From: JARROD01 sp037384225
GTDB taxonomy: Bacteria > Pseudomonadota > Gammaproteobacteria > Pseudomonadales > Cellvibrionaceae
Assembly: GCA_037384225.1 (NCBI GenBank)
Contig: JARROD010000015.1
Span: 1-30,360, forward strand
DNA: 30,360 nucleotides
Direction of reading: 5' to 3'
Both the position numbers and the translations under genes were made by a program. Positions 1-8,935 of this stretch are shown here, one piece after another; position 1 is the first letter of the stretch; every line of letters begins with the position of its first letter. Under the pieces are notes generated by a model. That model made no database searches and was not told the origin of the DNA. It saw only the letters and a list, made by a program, of their open reading frames with translations.

Positions 1-948
1 GAGCATCGGGCCAAGACCATTAGGAGTGAAACGTTAAGGATAACATCCTTAAAGACGAGTTGCGTGTGCAACTCAACCGGTGCCAACGTACACTTGGGGG
101 GATGTGTGTCACCAGTTATTTATAAGTATCGATCACGGAGGGTAAACGTCCAGTTTTTAGCGTAAAAACCTTTAAACTAATTAGCAATATTTGTTTAAAT
201 AATTTAGCTGGAATCGATATATTACCCAAAGTATTTGCGTTTTAGGCCTCCAAAACACGCCCCTTTTTGCCCATGGTCGCATCGCTCCGCTGGCGCCTGT
301 TCCTTACAGGAGCCTGTCACGCTGCGTCGTCGCTTTTTGCCAGGAACAAAAATCGAGGCAAACTGAAAACCTAAATCTCAAGCGCGAAGACCGAAACCTC
401 AAATGTTTTGGGTCTATTTTCGACCCGGCAAACTTGTGACAGGGAGCCCGCCGAGATAAGGAGTTTGTCGCATAATCTCTCATATAGAGAGGTAATGGTG
501 CGCCAGTCGATACCTGCTATTACATTGAGATCTAAGTGCTGTTAAAGTACCCGCCCCGAAAGCAGCTATGGTCAGCATGCTTTAGGCACTGCTCTGAAGA
601 TCAAAGCATTAACATGGCTTTGGGTGCCCTTTATGAACGACCTTAAGCTGTACTTATTGTTGCCAGGTAGTCAATATGTGATGCAGGTATATTTAAAACG
701 TGACGAATTTATCGTGAATTGTGCCACATTATACGGGTTTGGCCTCTGATAAAGTATATATACCGAAAATTTTCCCTTAGAGCATGTGGTTCATGTCAAA
801 ACAACACCGGTTGAACATTATTATAAGAAGGAGAGGCTGGCAGCGCTTGGTGCGCCTCGTGCCGGTATTTCTGATTCGCTCACTGCTTGTGGTCCGTCTT
901 TAACTGGTCCGCCTATATCAATAGTGTCAGTCAATGGAGGTTTAACCT
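1..948. other. Gene-poor left end, no supported CDS
   Basis: No reading frame here has both a convincing ribosome binding site and recognisable protein content. The first 75 bases hold two perfect hairpins, listed separately. At 477-491 there is a further small inverted repeat, CTCTC/GAGAG around ATATA. Positions 369-417 contain fragments resembling the short repeat found at 15071 and 26417. The last part must carry the promoter of the membrane-protein operon that starts at 949, but I could not pick a promoter with well-spaced boxes. Confidence 0.6.
34..74. other. Two adjacent perfect hairpins, possible structured RNA
   Basis: TTAAGGAT (34-41) pairs with ATCCTTAA (45-52) around a 3-base loop. 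Five bases later GAGTTGC (57-63) pairs with GCAACTC (68-74) around GTGT. A weaker pairing of GGTG with CACC follows within about 79-114. No T-run follows either stem, so they are not typical terminators. They could be part of an RNA gene or element that begins left of the window. I do not recognise a family. Confidence 0.35.
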
Positions 949-2445
949 ATGTCTGAGCTTTATAACCTTTTCCCTACCCCTCCCTGGGGCACGACAGTCA
1001 TACTGTTTTTTGTCGTGGTGCTGGCGCTGTATATGGGCCGGCGTTCGGCGCACGGTGCTATTAAAGAATTCTTCTGTCTGTTGCATCAGAGCCTGCGTCT
1101 GGGCGCCCGTTCTATGGCGTTGGCCGAGGAACGGCTGAAAATCAGAAACCGGGATGTGTTGCTATCCCTGGGACGGGATCACGCGGAACGGGAACTGGAG
1201 CGGGAGTTTTTTCGGGTCAATCAATTCGTCGAAAGAGATCTCGGCGGCTATCCCCAATTGCAGCGTTTGATACAGGAGCAGATTACCCGCATCGATGAGG
1301 ACTACCATCAGAGTGGCACGGTGCCGCCGCCGTCGCCGGAATGGGTGCAGGCGGTGGAATCTATTGCCAAACTGCATCTAAAAGAAAAAGGCAACGACCT
1401 GACGCAGAAAATTCTGCAGGATATTCTTCAAGCCTCAGAGGAGCAACATCAGGAGGTGTTGGAAGAGCACCGCCAGAATGTGGCCGAGCGTCACGCACTG
1501 CTGAAAAGAATGGCGCCGTATTGGCGCAAACTATCCAATAGTATCGACCATTTGGGAAAGCATCTACACGAACTGGTTGTCCGCGCACACAATATAGACC
1601 GGCAGATGGAACAGTTTGAGGAAATTAATAAAGGCACTGATAAAGCGCTACGCAAATTAAAAGCTTCCAATACAACTCAGTTTGGTATTGCGCTGTTGTT
1701 TGTTTTGTTCGCCGTTGGTGGCGCTTTCTTTAATTTTCATTTGATCGCTCTGCCGATGTCGGAAATGGTGGGAGCCGCTTCCAGAGTGGGAGAAGTGAAG
1801 GTATCCGATGTCGCCGCACTGGTGATTATCTTTTTGGAAATCACCATGGGTATGTTTTTGCTCGAAGGATTGCAGTGGACGCGGCTGTTTCCAATTATCG
1901 CTTCCATGGACGATAAGATGAGGGTCCGAATCGCCTGGGTGTGCGGGACGATTCTGTTGGTTCTTGCCGGAGTGGAGTCGGGGTTGGCATTTATGCGCGA
2001 TCAGATCGCTTCGGACTATGCCGCGTTGCGAGCATCTCTACACGGCGGCACTGTCGCCGAGACCATGGTCAATGAGTGGATTCCCCGAGTAACCAGTATG
2101 TTTTTGGGTTTTACTGTGCCTCTGGCGCTGACCCTGGTGGCTATTCCTCTGGAATATCTGCTGCATACCGGACGCAATGTAATCGGTATGCTGATCGAGT
2201 ATTTGCTGCGTCTACTGGCTATCAGCATGCGTGTGGTGGGCAACGCTTGTCGACATTTAGGCGGTATCGTGATTAATCTGTATGACATGTTGATTGTATT
2301 GCCGTTGTGGATAGAAACTTTATTGCAGCAGCGCAACGCGAAGCATAAGGAGAGCAACAATGTTGATAGTGGGTCGGCTTCTACAACCGACTCTATTGGC
2401 GGAGCGCAGGAATTTTATCCGCGGGAGGTTTCAAAGAATGCTTAG
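949..2445 (+). CDS. Multi-pass membrane protein with long coiled-coil domain, unknown function
   Basis: This 498-residue protein is not one I recognise. The start is supported by GGAGG at 936-940, 8 bases before the ATG. One hydrophobic segment lies near residues 16-30. Residues about 100-240 are charged, heptad-like and rich in Glu, Gln and Arg, so probably coiled coil. Further hydrophobic segments lie near 245-270, 288-308, 328-349 and 384-405, with more hydrophobic stretches near 411-430 and 439-455. The tail is Ser/Asn-rich and hydrophilic. It lacks a cleavable signal peptide and is probably an inner-membrane protein. Its last 8 bases overlap the following vWA lipoprotein gene, so the two are very likely co-transcribed and translationally coupled. 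A role in organising an envelope machine with the next two products is inference from gene order only. Confidence 0.85.
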   Translation: MSELYNLFPTPPWGTTVILFFVVVLALYMGRRSAHGAIKEFFCLLHQSLRLGARSMALAEERLKIRNRDVLLSLGRDHAERELEREFFRVNQFVERDLGGYPQLQRLIQEQITRIDEDYHQSGTVPPPSPEWVQAVESIAKLHLKEKGNDLTQKILQDILQASEEQHQEVLEEHRQNVAERHALLKRMAPYWRKLSNSIDHLGKHLHELVVRAHNIDRQMEQFEEINKGTDKALRKLKASNTTQFGIALLFVLFAVGGAFFNFHLIALPMSEMVGAASRVGEVKVSDVAALVIIFLEITMGMFLLEGLQWTRLFPIIASMDDKMRVRIAWVCGTILLVLAGVESGLAFMRDQIASDYAALRASLHGGTVAETMVNEWIPRVTSMFLGFTVPLALTLVAIPLEYLLHTGRNVIGMLIEYLLRLLAISMRVVGNACRHLGGIVINLYDMLIVLPLWIETLLQQRNAKHKESNNVDSGSASTTDSIGGAQEFYPREVSKNA

Positions 2446-3091
2446 GCCGCTGATTGTTTGCTTTTGTATTCTTTGTTTCGGTTGCAGTGAAAAAGTACCG
2501 AATGTAGCGCACCCCTACCAGACGGGAGTGTATTTACTGTTGGATACATCGGGAACCTATACCCAGGAATTGATAAAGGGACAGCAGATTATCAATTACT
2601 TGCTGGCTTATCTGGAGCCGGGAGATACCTTTGTTGTGGCGCGAATTGACAGTGGCAGTTTCAGTGAAAAGGATATCGTGGCGAAGGTGACACTGGATAC
2701 GCGACCTTCAACATCAAATAAGCAGAAGCGTGAATTTGCGGCGAAAATCGCTGAATTTGTAAAGACTGTGAAGAGCAGTGACTATACTGATATTTCCGGG
2801 GGGATTCTTCAGGCGATTGAGTATTTGAATGAGGCGGGGGTTGGAAAGAAACATATTTTAATTTTTTCCGACCTGAAGGAAGATCTGCCGAAGAACTTTG
2901 TGCGCGATTTTGATTTTACGCTGGACGGTTTTACCGTGAAGGCGCTCAACGTGACCAAGTTGCGCTCGGACAATGTCAATCCGAAGGAATATTTGGACCG
3001 TGTCTCGGAATGGAAGCAACGCGTTGTTCAGGGTGGTGGTACCTGGGGTATTATCAATGACCTGGATAGGGCGGAGGCACTCGAATTTTAG
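2438..3091 (+). CDS. Lipoprotein with von Willebrand A-like domain
   Basis: I chose the ATG at 2438 because GGGAGG lies at 2423-2428 and the product then opens with a short lipoprotein signal. A longer frame from 2360 would put the signal internally. The signal runs MLRPLIVCFCILCFGC, with a weak lipobox and predicted lipidated Cys16. The product is 217 residues. Residues 31-40 read VYLLLDTSGT, which resembles the first strand and metal site of a vWA fold (Asp36, Ser38, Thr40), and the later HILIFSDLKED resembles a second metal-site strand. vWA domains bind partners through a divalent metal, so a protein-interaction role is likely. The gene overlaps the upstream membrane-protein gene by 8 bases and abuts the next gene, its TAG being followed at once by that gene's ATG. 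Confidence 0.75.
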   Translation: MLRPLIVCFCILCFGCSEKVPNVAHPYQTGVYLLLDTSGTYTQELIKGQQIINYLLAYLEPGDTFVVARIDSGSFSEKDIVAKVTLDTRPSTSNKQKREFAAKIAEFVKTVKSSDYTDISGGILQAIEYLNEAGVGKKHILIFSDLKEDLPKNFVRDFDFTLDGFTVKALNVTKLRSDNVNPKEYLDRVSEWKQRVVQGGGTWGIINDLDRAEALEF

Positions 3092-4367
3092 ATGCAATGT
3101 TGTTTTACTTTTTTTATTCGCGGCTTTCGCAGGCTAATGCCGCTCGCGGCAGGTCTGGGTTCCTCTCTGTTTGTTGTTAGCGGTGTGTGTCTGGGCGCTG
3201 GCTACGGCATTTTTGACAGCCGCGCGCTGGGTATGGGGGGCGCGACTGTGGCGGCAGCCAGTACGGACCACGCGGTGTTTTACAACCCGGCACTGATGGC
3301 ATTTCACGATGAGTATGAAGATGAGTCCGAGGAGGGGCGTTTTTATCTGCCTTTGCTCGCACTGCAGACAACAGAATCGGTTATCGATGTCGAGGGGTTT
3401 GTAGAGGATAATTTGGATGGCCGCCTGAGCGCTACTATCAATAATTTCAATGCTAATGGAGATGAAGACAGCGCCCGTTCAGTGTTGGCGGCGACGGTGG
3501 ATGTACTGGAAGCCCTGGATGATATTGACAATCGGGATCTGAGTGCGGATATCCATCTGGGGCTGGCGATTACGGAGCCGAGCAAGCGNNNNNNNNNNCG
3601 GGTTGGCTGAAGTTGCCGACACTGATGTGGCGCTACTGCAGGATTATGCCGATACGCTGACGTTCTCGATCAGCGATGGCGCTGAGGGGGAGTTGCACCC
3701 GGAACTGTTTGACGGTGCCGGTAATTTGGTGGATCCCAATGATAATCTGGCTTCGTTCTTCGATGTCCGGGGGGTGCCGATCGCCGAAGCGGGGGTGGCT
3801 TTTTCCAAGGAATATACGTTTTACGGGCAAAAGGTGGGGTTGGGCGTGAGTCCGAAAATCTGGCAAGTGGAGGTCTATGAGACCAGCCAACGGCTGGTTG
3901 AGGGGCGCAGTATACGTCGTAACCGTAAAACCTACCGCTCGGGCAACCTGGATGTGGGGTTAGCGCTGGAGCTGGGCGACCAGTGGCGTGTGGGGCTGGC
4001 AGTAAAGGATATTGTCTCCCACAATTACCAGACAGAAGCGGGTGGGGTAGCGAAACTACGGCCGCGACCGCGCCTGGGGGTGGCTTATCAGCTGCAGCGG
4101 CTGCAACTGGGGTTCGATCTGGATTTGGCTGCCAGTGAACCGGTAGGCAGCGAGGCGGCGTTGCAGGAGGCGGCCCTGGGGGCGGAGTGGGTTGTCAGCC
4201 CCGGGATGAGGTTGCGTGGCGGTTACCGCCACGACCTGGAGGGTGCTCGCGATGATATCGCTTCGCTGGGGCTGGGGTTCGGCTGGCGTTCGTTTCTATT
4301 CGACTTTTCCTATGCTAAGGGCAATGATAGCCGGGCACTGGGGATTCAGTTCGGTTATGCGTTTTAG
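3092..4367 (+). CDS. TraF-like outer-membrane beta-barrel protein (interrupted by assembly gap)
   Basis: The N-terminal part has a signal peptide ending around GVCLGAGYG. It is followed by SRALGMGGATVAAASTDHAV and FYNPALMA, the opening typical of the TraF_2 / FadL-like outer-membrane barrel families. After the gap the sequence is a chain of alternating amphipathic strands, with LRPRPRLGVAYQL near the end and a final strand closing on Phe (GIQFGYAF), as expected for a Bam-inserted barrel. A run of ten N at 3589-3598 falls inside the gene. The frame before it differs from the frame after it, which is expected if the gap length is arbitrary, so I treat both parts as one gene. An alternative start is the ATG at 3137. 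The start at 3092 directly follows the stop of the vWA lipoprotein. TraF_2 members are often named for conjugation, but no conjugation genes are nearby. Confidence 0.75.
3589..3598. other. Assembly gap (10 N)
   Basis: Ten unknown bases lie inside the TraF-like barrel gene. The reading frame shifts across them, so the true gap length is not ten or is a different length modulo three. Confidence 0.99.
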
Positions 4368-4371
4368 ATTT

Positions 4372-4698
4372 CTAATGGGTGATCAGACCCACGATATCAC
4401 CGATTAGCGGCTCCAGCCTGGTGGCCGTGGCCGATCTCACAACACACGTATCCATCATTTTGCGCAGGTTGTTAAGCTTATTTCTGGCGATGCGAAAAGC
4501 GGGCGTCACAGGCTCATAATCCAGGCTGTGGTCCTGAATGCTAAGTTTTGCTAACTCCGATTGTTCCTGGGTGATCGCGCTGATAATATCGTAGAGAAGG
4601 TCTTTGCGCTCTATCGTGGAGGCCTCCCAATAGGCATCGTCCAAACACGCCAGTAACTGTTCCATTGTCGACATGGCATCTGAAATACGGGCAACCAT
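4372..4698 (-). CDS. Small helical protein, unknown function
   Basis: This 108-residue protein has no signal peptide or membrane segment and looks mostly helical, including MSTMEQLLACLDDAYWEAST and NKLNNLRKMMDTCVV. It carries two Cys and no domain I recognise. A good ribosome binding site (GAGAGGAAAA) lies just upstream of the ATG. Its stop is 4 bases from the stop of the barrel gene on the other strand, so the genes are convergent with almost no spacer. Confidence 0.65.
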   Translation of the reverse strand: MVARISDAMSTMEQLLACLDDAYWEASTIERKDLLYDIISAITQEQSELAKLSIQDHSLDYEPVTPAFRIARNKLNNLRKMMDTCVVRSATATRLEPLIGDIVGLITH

Positions 4699-5098
4699 TG
4701 ATTTTCCTCTCTTAATGGCGGTTTATAGGTTGTGCTTCTAAGTATAGATGCCTGTTGCCATACCGCTTCATTTTGGCAAAGAGTTGATCAAAATCAGTTT
4801 AAGGTGCGGGTTAATGCTTCAGAATCCGAGTGAGTGTGCCAGTTAAAGCTGGGCTAAACTATACAATATATAACGTAAAGTGGGCCTTTTGTGGCGGGTT
4901 GCCGCACATGCCGGTAGTGCCTGGGTTGTGGGATATTGGTAGCTGTAATCGGTCATTAGCCAAGAGTTACTAAAAAGTATATGATATATCAAGCGATTAG
5001 ATGAAATATTTAGGCGAAATTCGTGACCTGTATTAGGAAAATATCTATTAATTCTATTCTCTTACGGTAGAATAACAGCGCAAAACGAGGCAAATGAC
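4699..5098. other. Divergent intergenic region
   Basis: This 400-base AT-rich spacer lies between the minus-strand small protein and the plus-strand TetR gene and should hold both promoters. Apart from the inverted repeat at 5055-5074 I see no ORF with a ribosome binding site, RNA gene or strong terminator. Confidence 0.6.
5055..5074. promoter_or_regulatory. Possible TetR-type operator
   Basis: TATTCT (5055-5060) and AGAATA (5069-5074) form a perfect inverted repeat with an 8-base spacer, centred about 35 bases before the TetR-family start codon. TetR-family proteins commonly bind inverted repeats next to their own gene, so autoregulation is a reasonable inference. The half-site is only 6 bases. 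Confidence 0.35.
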
Positions 5099-5827
5099 AT
5101 GGATAAAACGAAACAAAAAGTCCAAAAGTTTCGCGAGCGCGAACAAAATATACTGGATGCGGCGTTAAAGCTGCTAATTGAACACGGGGAGGAAAAGGTT
5201 ACGGTAGAGCAGATAGCCGATTATGTTGATATCGGTAAGGGCACTATCTATAAACATTTCACCTCGAAAGTTGAGATATATCTACGCTTGTTGTTTGACT
5301 ACGAGCGGTCTTTGGCGGAAAAGCTTAAGGAGGCCATAGCGGCGGCAGAGCAGGGTGATTACGCGGCTCCGGCCCGGGCCTACTTTGAGTCGCGGATGTC
5401 CAACCCGCAAAAGGACCTTTTATTTCAACGTTTAGAAGAAAAAATCATCGCTTTAAACCAGGCGCCGGAGAAGATCGAGGAGCTGCATCAGCTGCGCAAT
5501 TCGATTCAGACGTCTCTGAACAATGTTTTCAGTCGGCGCATAGAGGAAGGACGCCTGAAGAGGGTTCCGCCGTACTACATTTACGCAGCCTACTGGGCGT
5601 TGACCCAGGGGGCGGTGGAGTTATACCACTCCAAATCCTTTTCCAAGGTTGTCGAGGATATGGATGGGCTGATGAACTTTATCATGGACGTCGGTGTGCA
5701 TATCGGCAATATCTCAAGCGAGAATAGGTCGAATGACATTGCTCCAGGCGAAACCAGTGAGAGTGTAGGCAGTACCGGTGGTACCGACCCGAGTGGAACC
5801 AGGGTCAGTGGCGGCGATTTCAATTAA
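5099..5827 (+). CDS. TetR/AcrR-family transcriptional regulator
   Basis: The protein has 242 residues. The N-terminal 60 residues form the family's DNA-binding domain: REREQNILDAALKLL, then the helix-turn-helix with VTVEQIADYVDIGKGTIYKH and a Phe-Thr-Ser-Lys end. Residues about 65-205 are helical and would form the ligand and dimerisation domain. The last 35 residues are an unusual hydrophilic Gly/Ser/Thr-rich tail (for example SVGSTGGTDPSGTRVSGG) that is not part of the usual fold. AACGAGG at 5084-5090 is a fair ribosome binding site. An inverted repeat upstream may be its operator. The two lipoprotein/DUF genes downstream are not obvious targets, and the ligand is unknown. Confidence 0.9.
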   Translation: MDKTKQKVQKFREREQNILDAALKLLIEHGEEKVTVEQIADYVDIGKGTIYKHFTSKVEIYLRLLFDYERSLAEKLKEAIAAAEQGDYAAPARAYFESRMSNPQKDLLFQRLEEKIIALNQAPEKIEELHQLRNSIQTSLNNVFSRRIEEGRLKRVPPYYIYAAYWALTQGAVELYHSKSFSKVVEDMDGLMNFIMDVGVHIGNISSENRSNDIAPGETSESVGSTGGTDPSGTRVSGGDFN

Positions 5828-5927
5828 AGCAGTGGCACCCGGTGCCGATAGTTAATGTGAAGTTATACCCATTGTAGCAGGTGTTGCTATAGTTGTTGTA
5901 ACAGGTGCTGTGGCAAAGGACCTTCAT

Positions 5928-6551
5928 ATGAATGACTATCACCGGGTACGCTCCCGGTTATGGTGCGTGCGTGGACTGTATATTTTGCTGCTGTGCGGAG
6001 GCCTGGCGGCCAGTGGCTGCACCCTTGACCACTCTCGGCAAATAACCCGAGAGTGGGTGCAGGTGGTGCAAGTGGCTGGCTATGAGCAGGTCATTTCACA
6101 GCAGGGATGGGTCGTGCCCATGCACAGCGCAATTTATGTGGCGCGCCCGCAGGCCTCGGCAGTGGTTGTTCAGCAGAGCCTGTGCCAGGAGCTGGGGCAA
6201 TATTTTCCCATGCTCACAAAAGGCCGCAAGGCGGAGTCTGTTTCTCAAGCTGCGCAAAGCGCCAGAGCCCGCCATATACCCTTTGTAATATATCCCCTGC
6301 TGCGGGATAGTCATGATGGCCGCAATAGCTTTCAGGAACTGGACGAGGATATTGTGGAATTCGAACAGATCGGTCGGGATAGGCTGCGGCTGCAATTACT
6401 TTTATACGATGCGGTAAATCTGCGCTTGATCGACTCTACGTTAATCGACAGCAGTAATCCCTGGTTCACCTGGCAGAGGCACAAACCGCAGGATTTGTTG
6501 CCGAAGACATTTTCCCGCTACGCACGCGTGCTCAGTGGTGTGCGGCAGTAG
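5928..6551 (+). CDS. DUF4823-family lipoprotein
   Basis: I chose the ATG at 5928 because AAAGGA lies 7 bases before it. The GTG at 5910 has no such site. The 207-residue product has a basic N-terminus, a hydrophobic core and the lipobox LAASGC, so it should be a lipid-anchored envelope protein. The body matches my recollection of the DUF4823 family of Pseudomonas-type lipoproteins: an early IYVARPQ strand, an Ala-rich helix, then LRLQLLLYDAVNLRLIDST and a Trp followed by PQDLLP near the end. Function is unknown in the family. It lies about 100 bases after the TetR gene on the same strand. Confidence 0.75.
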   Translation: MNDYHRVRSRLWCVRGLYILLLCGGLAASGCTLDHSRQITREWVQVVQVAGYEQVISQQGWVVPMHSAIYVARPQASAVVVQQSLCQELGQYFPMLTKGRKAESVSQAAQSARARHIPFVIYPLLRDSHDGRNSFQELDEDIVEFEQIGRDRLRLQLLLYDAVNLRLIDSTLIDSSNPWFTWQRHKPQDLLPKTFSRYARVLSGVRQ

Positions 6552-6609
6552 CCGCGCAAACGATTGCTTGGGTGTTAACGTGCTTGAGCTTGCTAGCTTG
6601 GCGGATTCT

Positions 6610-7227
6610 ATGACCAACCCGGAAAAATTGTTTGAATCGTTACTGCAGGGGCGGGATCATTCCCGCCTGCCACCGGTGCAGAATTGGCATCCGGTGCTCA
6701 ATGGCGATCTGGATATGCGTATCGATAAGAATGGGGTCTGGCATTACCAGGGCGGGGCAATTCGACGCCGCTCCATGGTAAAAATGTTTTCAACCATTTT
6801 GAAGCGTGAAGGGGATGAATATTTTCTGGTGACACCGGTGGAAAAGTGGCGCATTAATGTAGAGGACGTCCCTTTTATTATTTGTCAGGTGAGAGTAGTC
6901 CCTGAGTCACAAACTTGCAAAAAGATACAAACCGAAAAATCCGGGCAAGGAGGGGATGTAAAAAAACAGGCGCTTGTTTTTGCAACCACTGTCGACAGCG
7001 AATTAGTGCTCGGCCCCGACAATCCGTTGTGGCTTGTTGAAGACGCTGAGAGTGGAGAGCCCCGTCCTTATATAAAGGTTCGCAATAATTTGCACGGTCT
7101 TCTACAGCGCCATGTATTCTACCATTTAGTGGAGATGGCGGTGCCCGAAACAGTGCAGGGGTGCAATAAACTGGGTGTCTGGAGTCTGGGGCATTTTTAT
7201 AGCCTGGGCAACAACCCCGAAATTTGA
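6610..7227 (+). CDS. DUF1285-family protein
   Basis: The protein has 205 residues from the ATG at 6610, which has GGCGGA close upstream. Earlier in-frame starts overlap the preceding gene and add sequence without family character. The family pattern is clear: PPVQNWHPVLNGDLDMRID, then GVWHYQGGAIRRRSMVKMFS, EYFLVTPVEKWRI and VEDVPFIICQV. This is a cytosolic two-subdomain protein of unknown function, common in gammaproteobacteria. A Lys/Gln/Gly-rich stretch around residues 100-120 looks like an inserted linker. It follows the DUF4823 gene by about 60 bases and may share its transcript. Confidence 0.8.
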   Translation: MTNPEKLFESLLQGRDHSRLPPVQNWHPVLNGDLDMRIDKNGVWHYQGGAIRRRSMVKMFSTILKREGDEYFLVTPVEKWRINVEDVPFIICQVRVVPESQTCKKIQTEKSGQGGDVKKQALVFATTVDSELVLGPDNPLWLVEDAESGEPRPYIKVRNNLHGLLQRHVFYHLVEMAVPETVQGCNKLGVWSLGHFYSLGNNPEI

Positions 7228-7288
7228 TTTCCCTGCCGCGCTCAATAATCGTTATTTCGCATGTCCCTGAGTTTGCCCAGGTTGTGTT

Positions 7289-8935
7289 TTACATGTTGGG
7301 ATAATTGGGGCCGCCGGCGCCTTCCGGTGTTACCCAGGTAATATTCTGAGCCGGGTCTTTTATATCACAGGTTTTACAGTGCACGCAGTTTTGTGCGTTA
7401 ATCTGCAAACGCTTGCCGCCACCTTCGACTTCCACCACTTCGTAAACAGCCGCCGGGCAGTAGCGCTGGGCGGGTTCATCGAACAGAGGAAGGTTGTGCT
7501 CGATAGGCACGCTTTGATCGGCCAGTTTCAAATGACAAGGTTGGTTTTCAGCGTGATTGGTGTTTGACAAAAATACCGAAGACAACTTGTCAAAACTGAT
7601 TTTGCCGTCCGGTTTTGGGTAGCGGATTTTGGGGCAGTCCGCGGCGCGTTTAAGCTGTTGGTGATCCGGTTTGTTATCGTGCAGCGTCCAGGGCAGTTTG
7701 CCACCAAAGATATTGATATCGATAAAGGCGTAGGCGGAGCCGAGAAAATTCCCCCATTTATGCTGCGCCGGGCCGAAATTGCGCTGGGTGTGCAGCTCTT
7801 TGTAAGCCCAGGATTTTTCGTAGACGGCCGCGAACTCTTTGGCATCATCATTGGCGCGCCCGGCTTTTAGAGCCTCGACGAGTGTCTCCGCGGCCAGCAT
7901 ACCGGATTTCATAGCCGTATGAGAGCCCTTGATCTTGGCGAAATTGAGGGTGCCGGCATTATCACCGATTAACATTCCGCCCGGAAACGTCATTTTTGGC
8001 AATGACTGCAATCCGCCTTTGACCAACGCGCGGGCGCCGTAGGCAATACGCTCGCCACCTTCAAGATAGCGTTTGATAGTCGGGTGGTGTTTGTAGCGCT
8101 GAAATTCATCGAAAGGACTCAAATGGGGGTTGGTGTAGCTGAGGTCGGTAATCAGTCCCACCGCTACCTGGTTGTCCTCCAGGTGATAGAGAAAGGCGCC
8201 GCCGTAGGAATGACTTTCCGTCAGCGGCCAGCCCAGGGTGTGAATCACCAGACCGGGTTCATGTTGCTGCTGTGGGATCTTCCATAATTCCTTGATGCCG
8301 ATGCCGTAATGTTGCGGGTCCCGGTCCTTGTCCAGGCTGAATTTTGCAATCAACTGCTTGCCCAAATTGCCGCGGCAGCCTTCACTAAACAAGGTGTATT
8401 TGGCATGCAGCTCCATGCCGGGCATAAAGGAGTCCTTCGGCTGACCTTGTTCGTCGAGTCCCATATCACCTGTGGCTATACCTTTGACACTGCCATCCTC
8501 GCAGTACAATACCTCGGCGGCGGCAAAGCCCGGAAACACCTCTACGCCCAGAGCTTCGGCCTGTTCCCCCAGCCAGCGACACAGGTTGCCGAGACTGACA
8601 ATATAATTACCTGTGTTGTGCATAGTGTTGGGGACCAGAATATTGGGAATCCTGGTGGATTTTTCCCCATTCCAGAGCATATGTATTTCATCCCGGGTCA
8701 CAGGGGTGTGCAGAGGGGCACCTCTGTCCTTCCAATCGGGGAACAGCTCGTTGAGCGCCGAAGGTTCCAGCACCGCGCCGGAGAGAATATGGGCCCCCAC
8801 CTCGGAGCCTTTTTCGACCACGCAAACGCTGATGTCTTCGTTCAACTGGCGGATACGGCACGCGGCTGCCAGCCCGGAAGGGCCAGCACCTACGATGACA
8901 ACATCGTATTCCATTGATTCACGTTCCACGGTCAT
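7289..8935 (-). CDS. etfD: Electron transfer flavoprotein-ubiquinone oxidoreductase
   Basis: This flavo-iron-sulfur enzyme takes electrons from reduced ETF and passes them to ubiquinone at the membrane, linking acyl-CoA and other dehydrogenases to the respiratory chain. The ATG at 8935 has AGGAG 7 bases upstream and gives 548 residues, the usual length. A longer frame to 9037 adds unrelated sequence. The FAD site GAGPSG is at residues 16-21. The ferredoxin-like C-terminus has Cys near 493, 517, 520 and 523 (CVHCKTCDIKDPAQNI), as expected for the single 4Fe-4S cluster, and ends GGPNYPNM like other family members. It is divergent from etfBA across about 500 bases. The symbol etfD is one of several in use. 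Confidence 0.97.
   Translation of the reverse strand: MTVERESMEYDVVIVGAGPSGLAAACRIRQLNEDISVCVVEKGSEVGAHILSGAVLEPSALNELFPDWKDRGAPLHTPVTRDEIHMLWNGEKSTRIPNILVPNTMHNTGNYIVSLGNLCRWLGEQAEALGVEVFPGFAAAEVLYCEDGSVKGIATGDMGLDEQGQPKDSFMPGMELHAKYTLFSEGCRGNLGKQLIAKFSLDKDRDPQHYGIGIKELWKIPQQQHEPGLVIHTLGWPLTESHSYGGAFLYHLEDNQVAVGLITDLSYTNPHLSPFDEFQRYKHHPTIKRYLEGGERIAYGARALVKGGLQSLPKMTFPGGMLIGDNAGTLNFAKIKGSHTAMKSGMLAAETLVEALKAGRANDDAKEFAAVYEKSWAYKELHTQRNFGPAQHKWGNFLGSAYAFIDINIFGGKLPWTLHDNKPDHQQLKRAADCPKIRYPKPDGKISFDKLSSVFLSNTNHAENQPCHLKLADQSVPIEHNLPLFDEPAQRYCPAAVYEVVEVEGGGKRLQINAQNCVHCKTCDIKDPAQNITWVTPEGAGGPNYPNM

Noticed and set aside
633..749. 38-codon frame MNDLKLYLLLPGSQ...
   Set aside because: No ribosome binding site and no similarity that I recognise. 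Short enough to arise by chance.
3092..4367. Reading the frame change in the barrel gene as a real frameshift or two genes
   Set aside because: The change coincides with a run of ten N whose length is arbitrary, and both halves fit one barrel protein.
5834..5846. GGCACC/GGTGCC palindrome after the TetR gene
   Set aside because: Only one base separates the arms and there is no T-run, so it is a poor terminator. It may be a chance palindrome.
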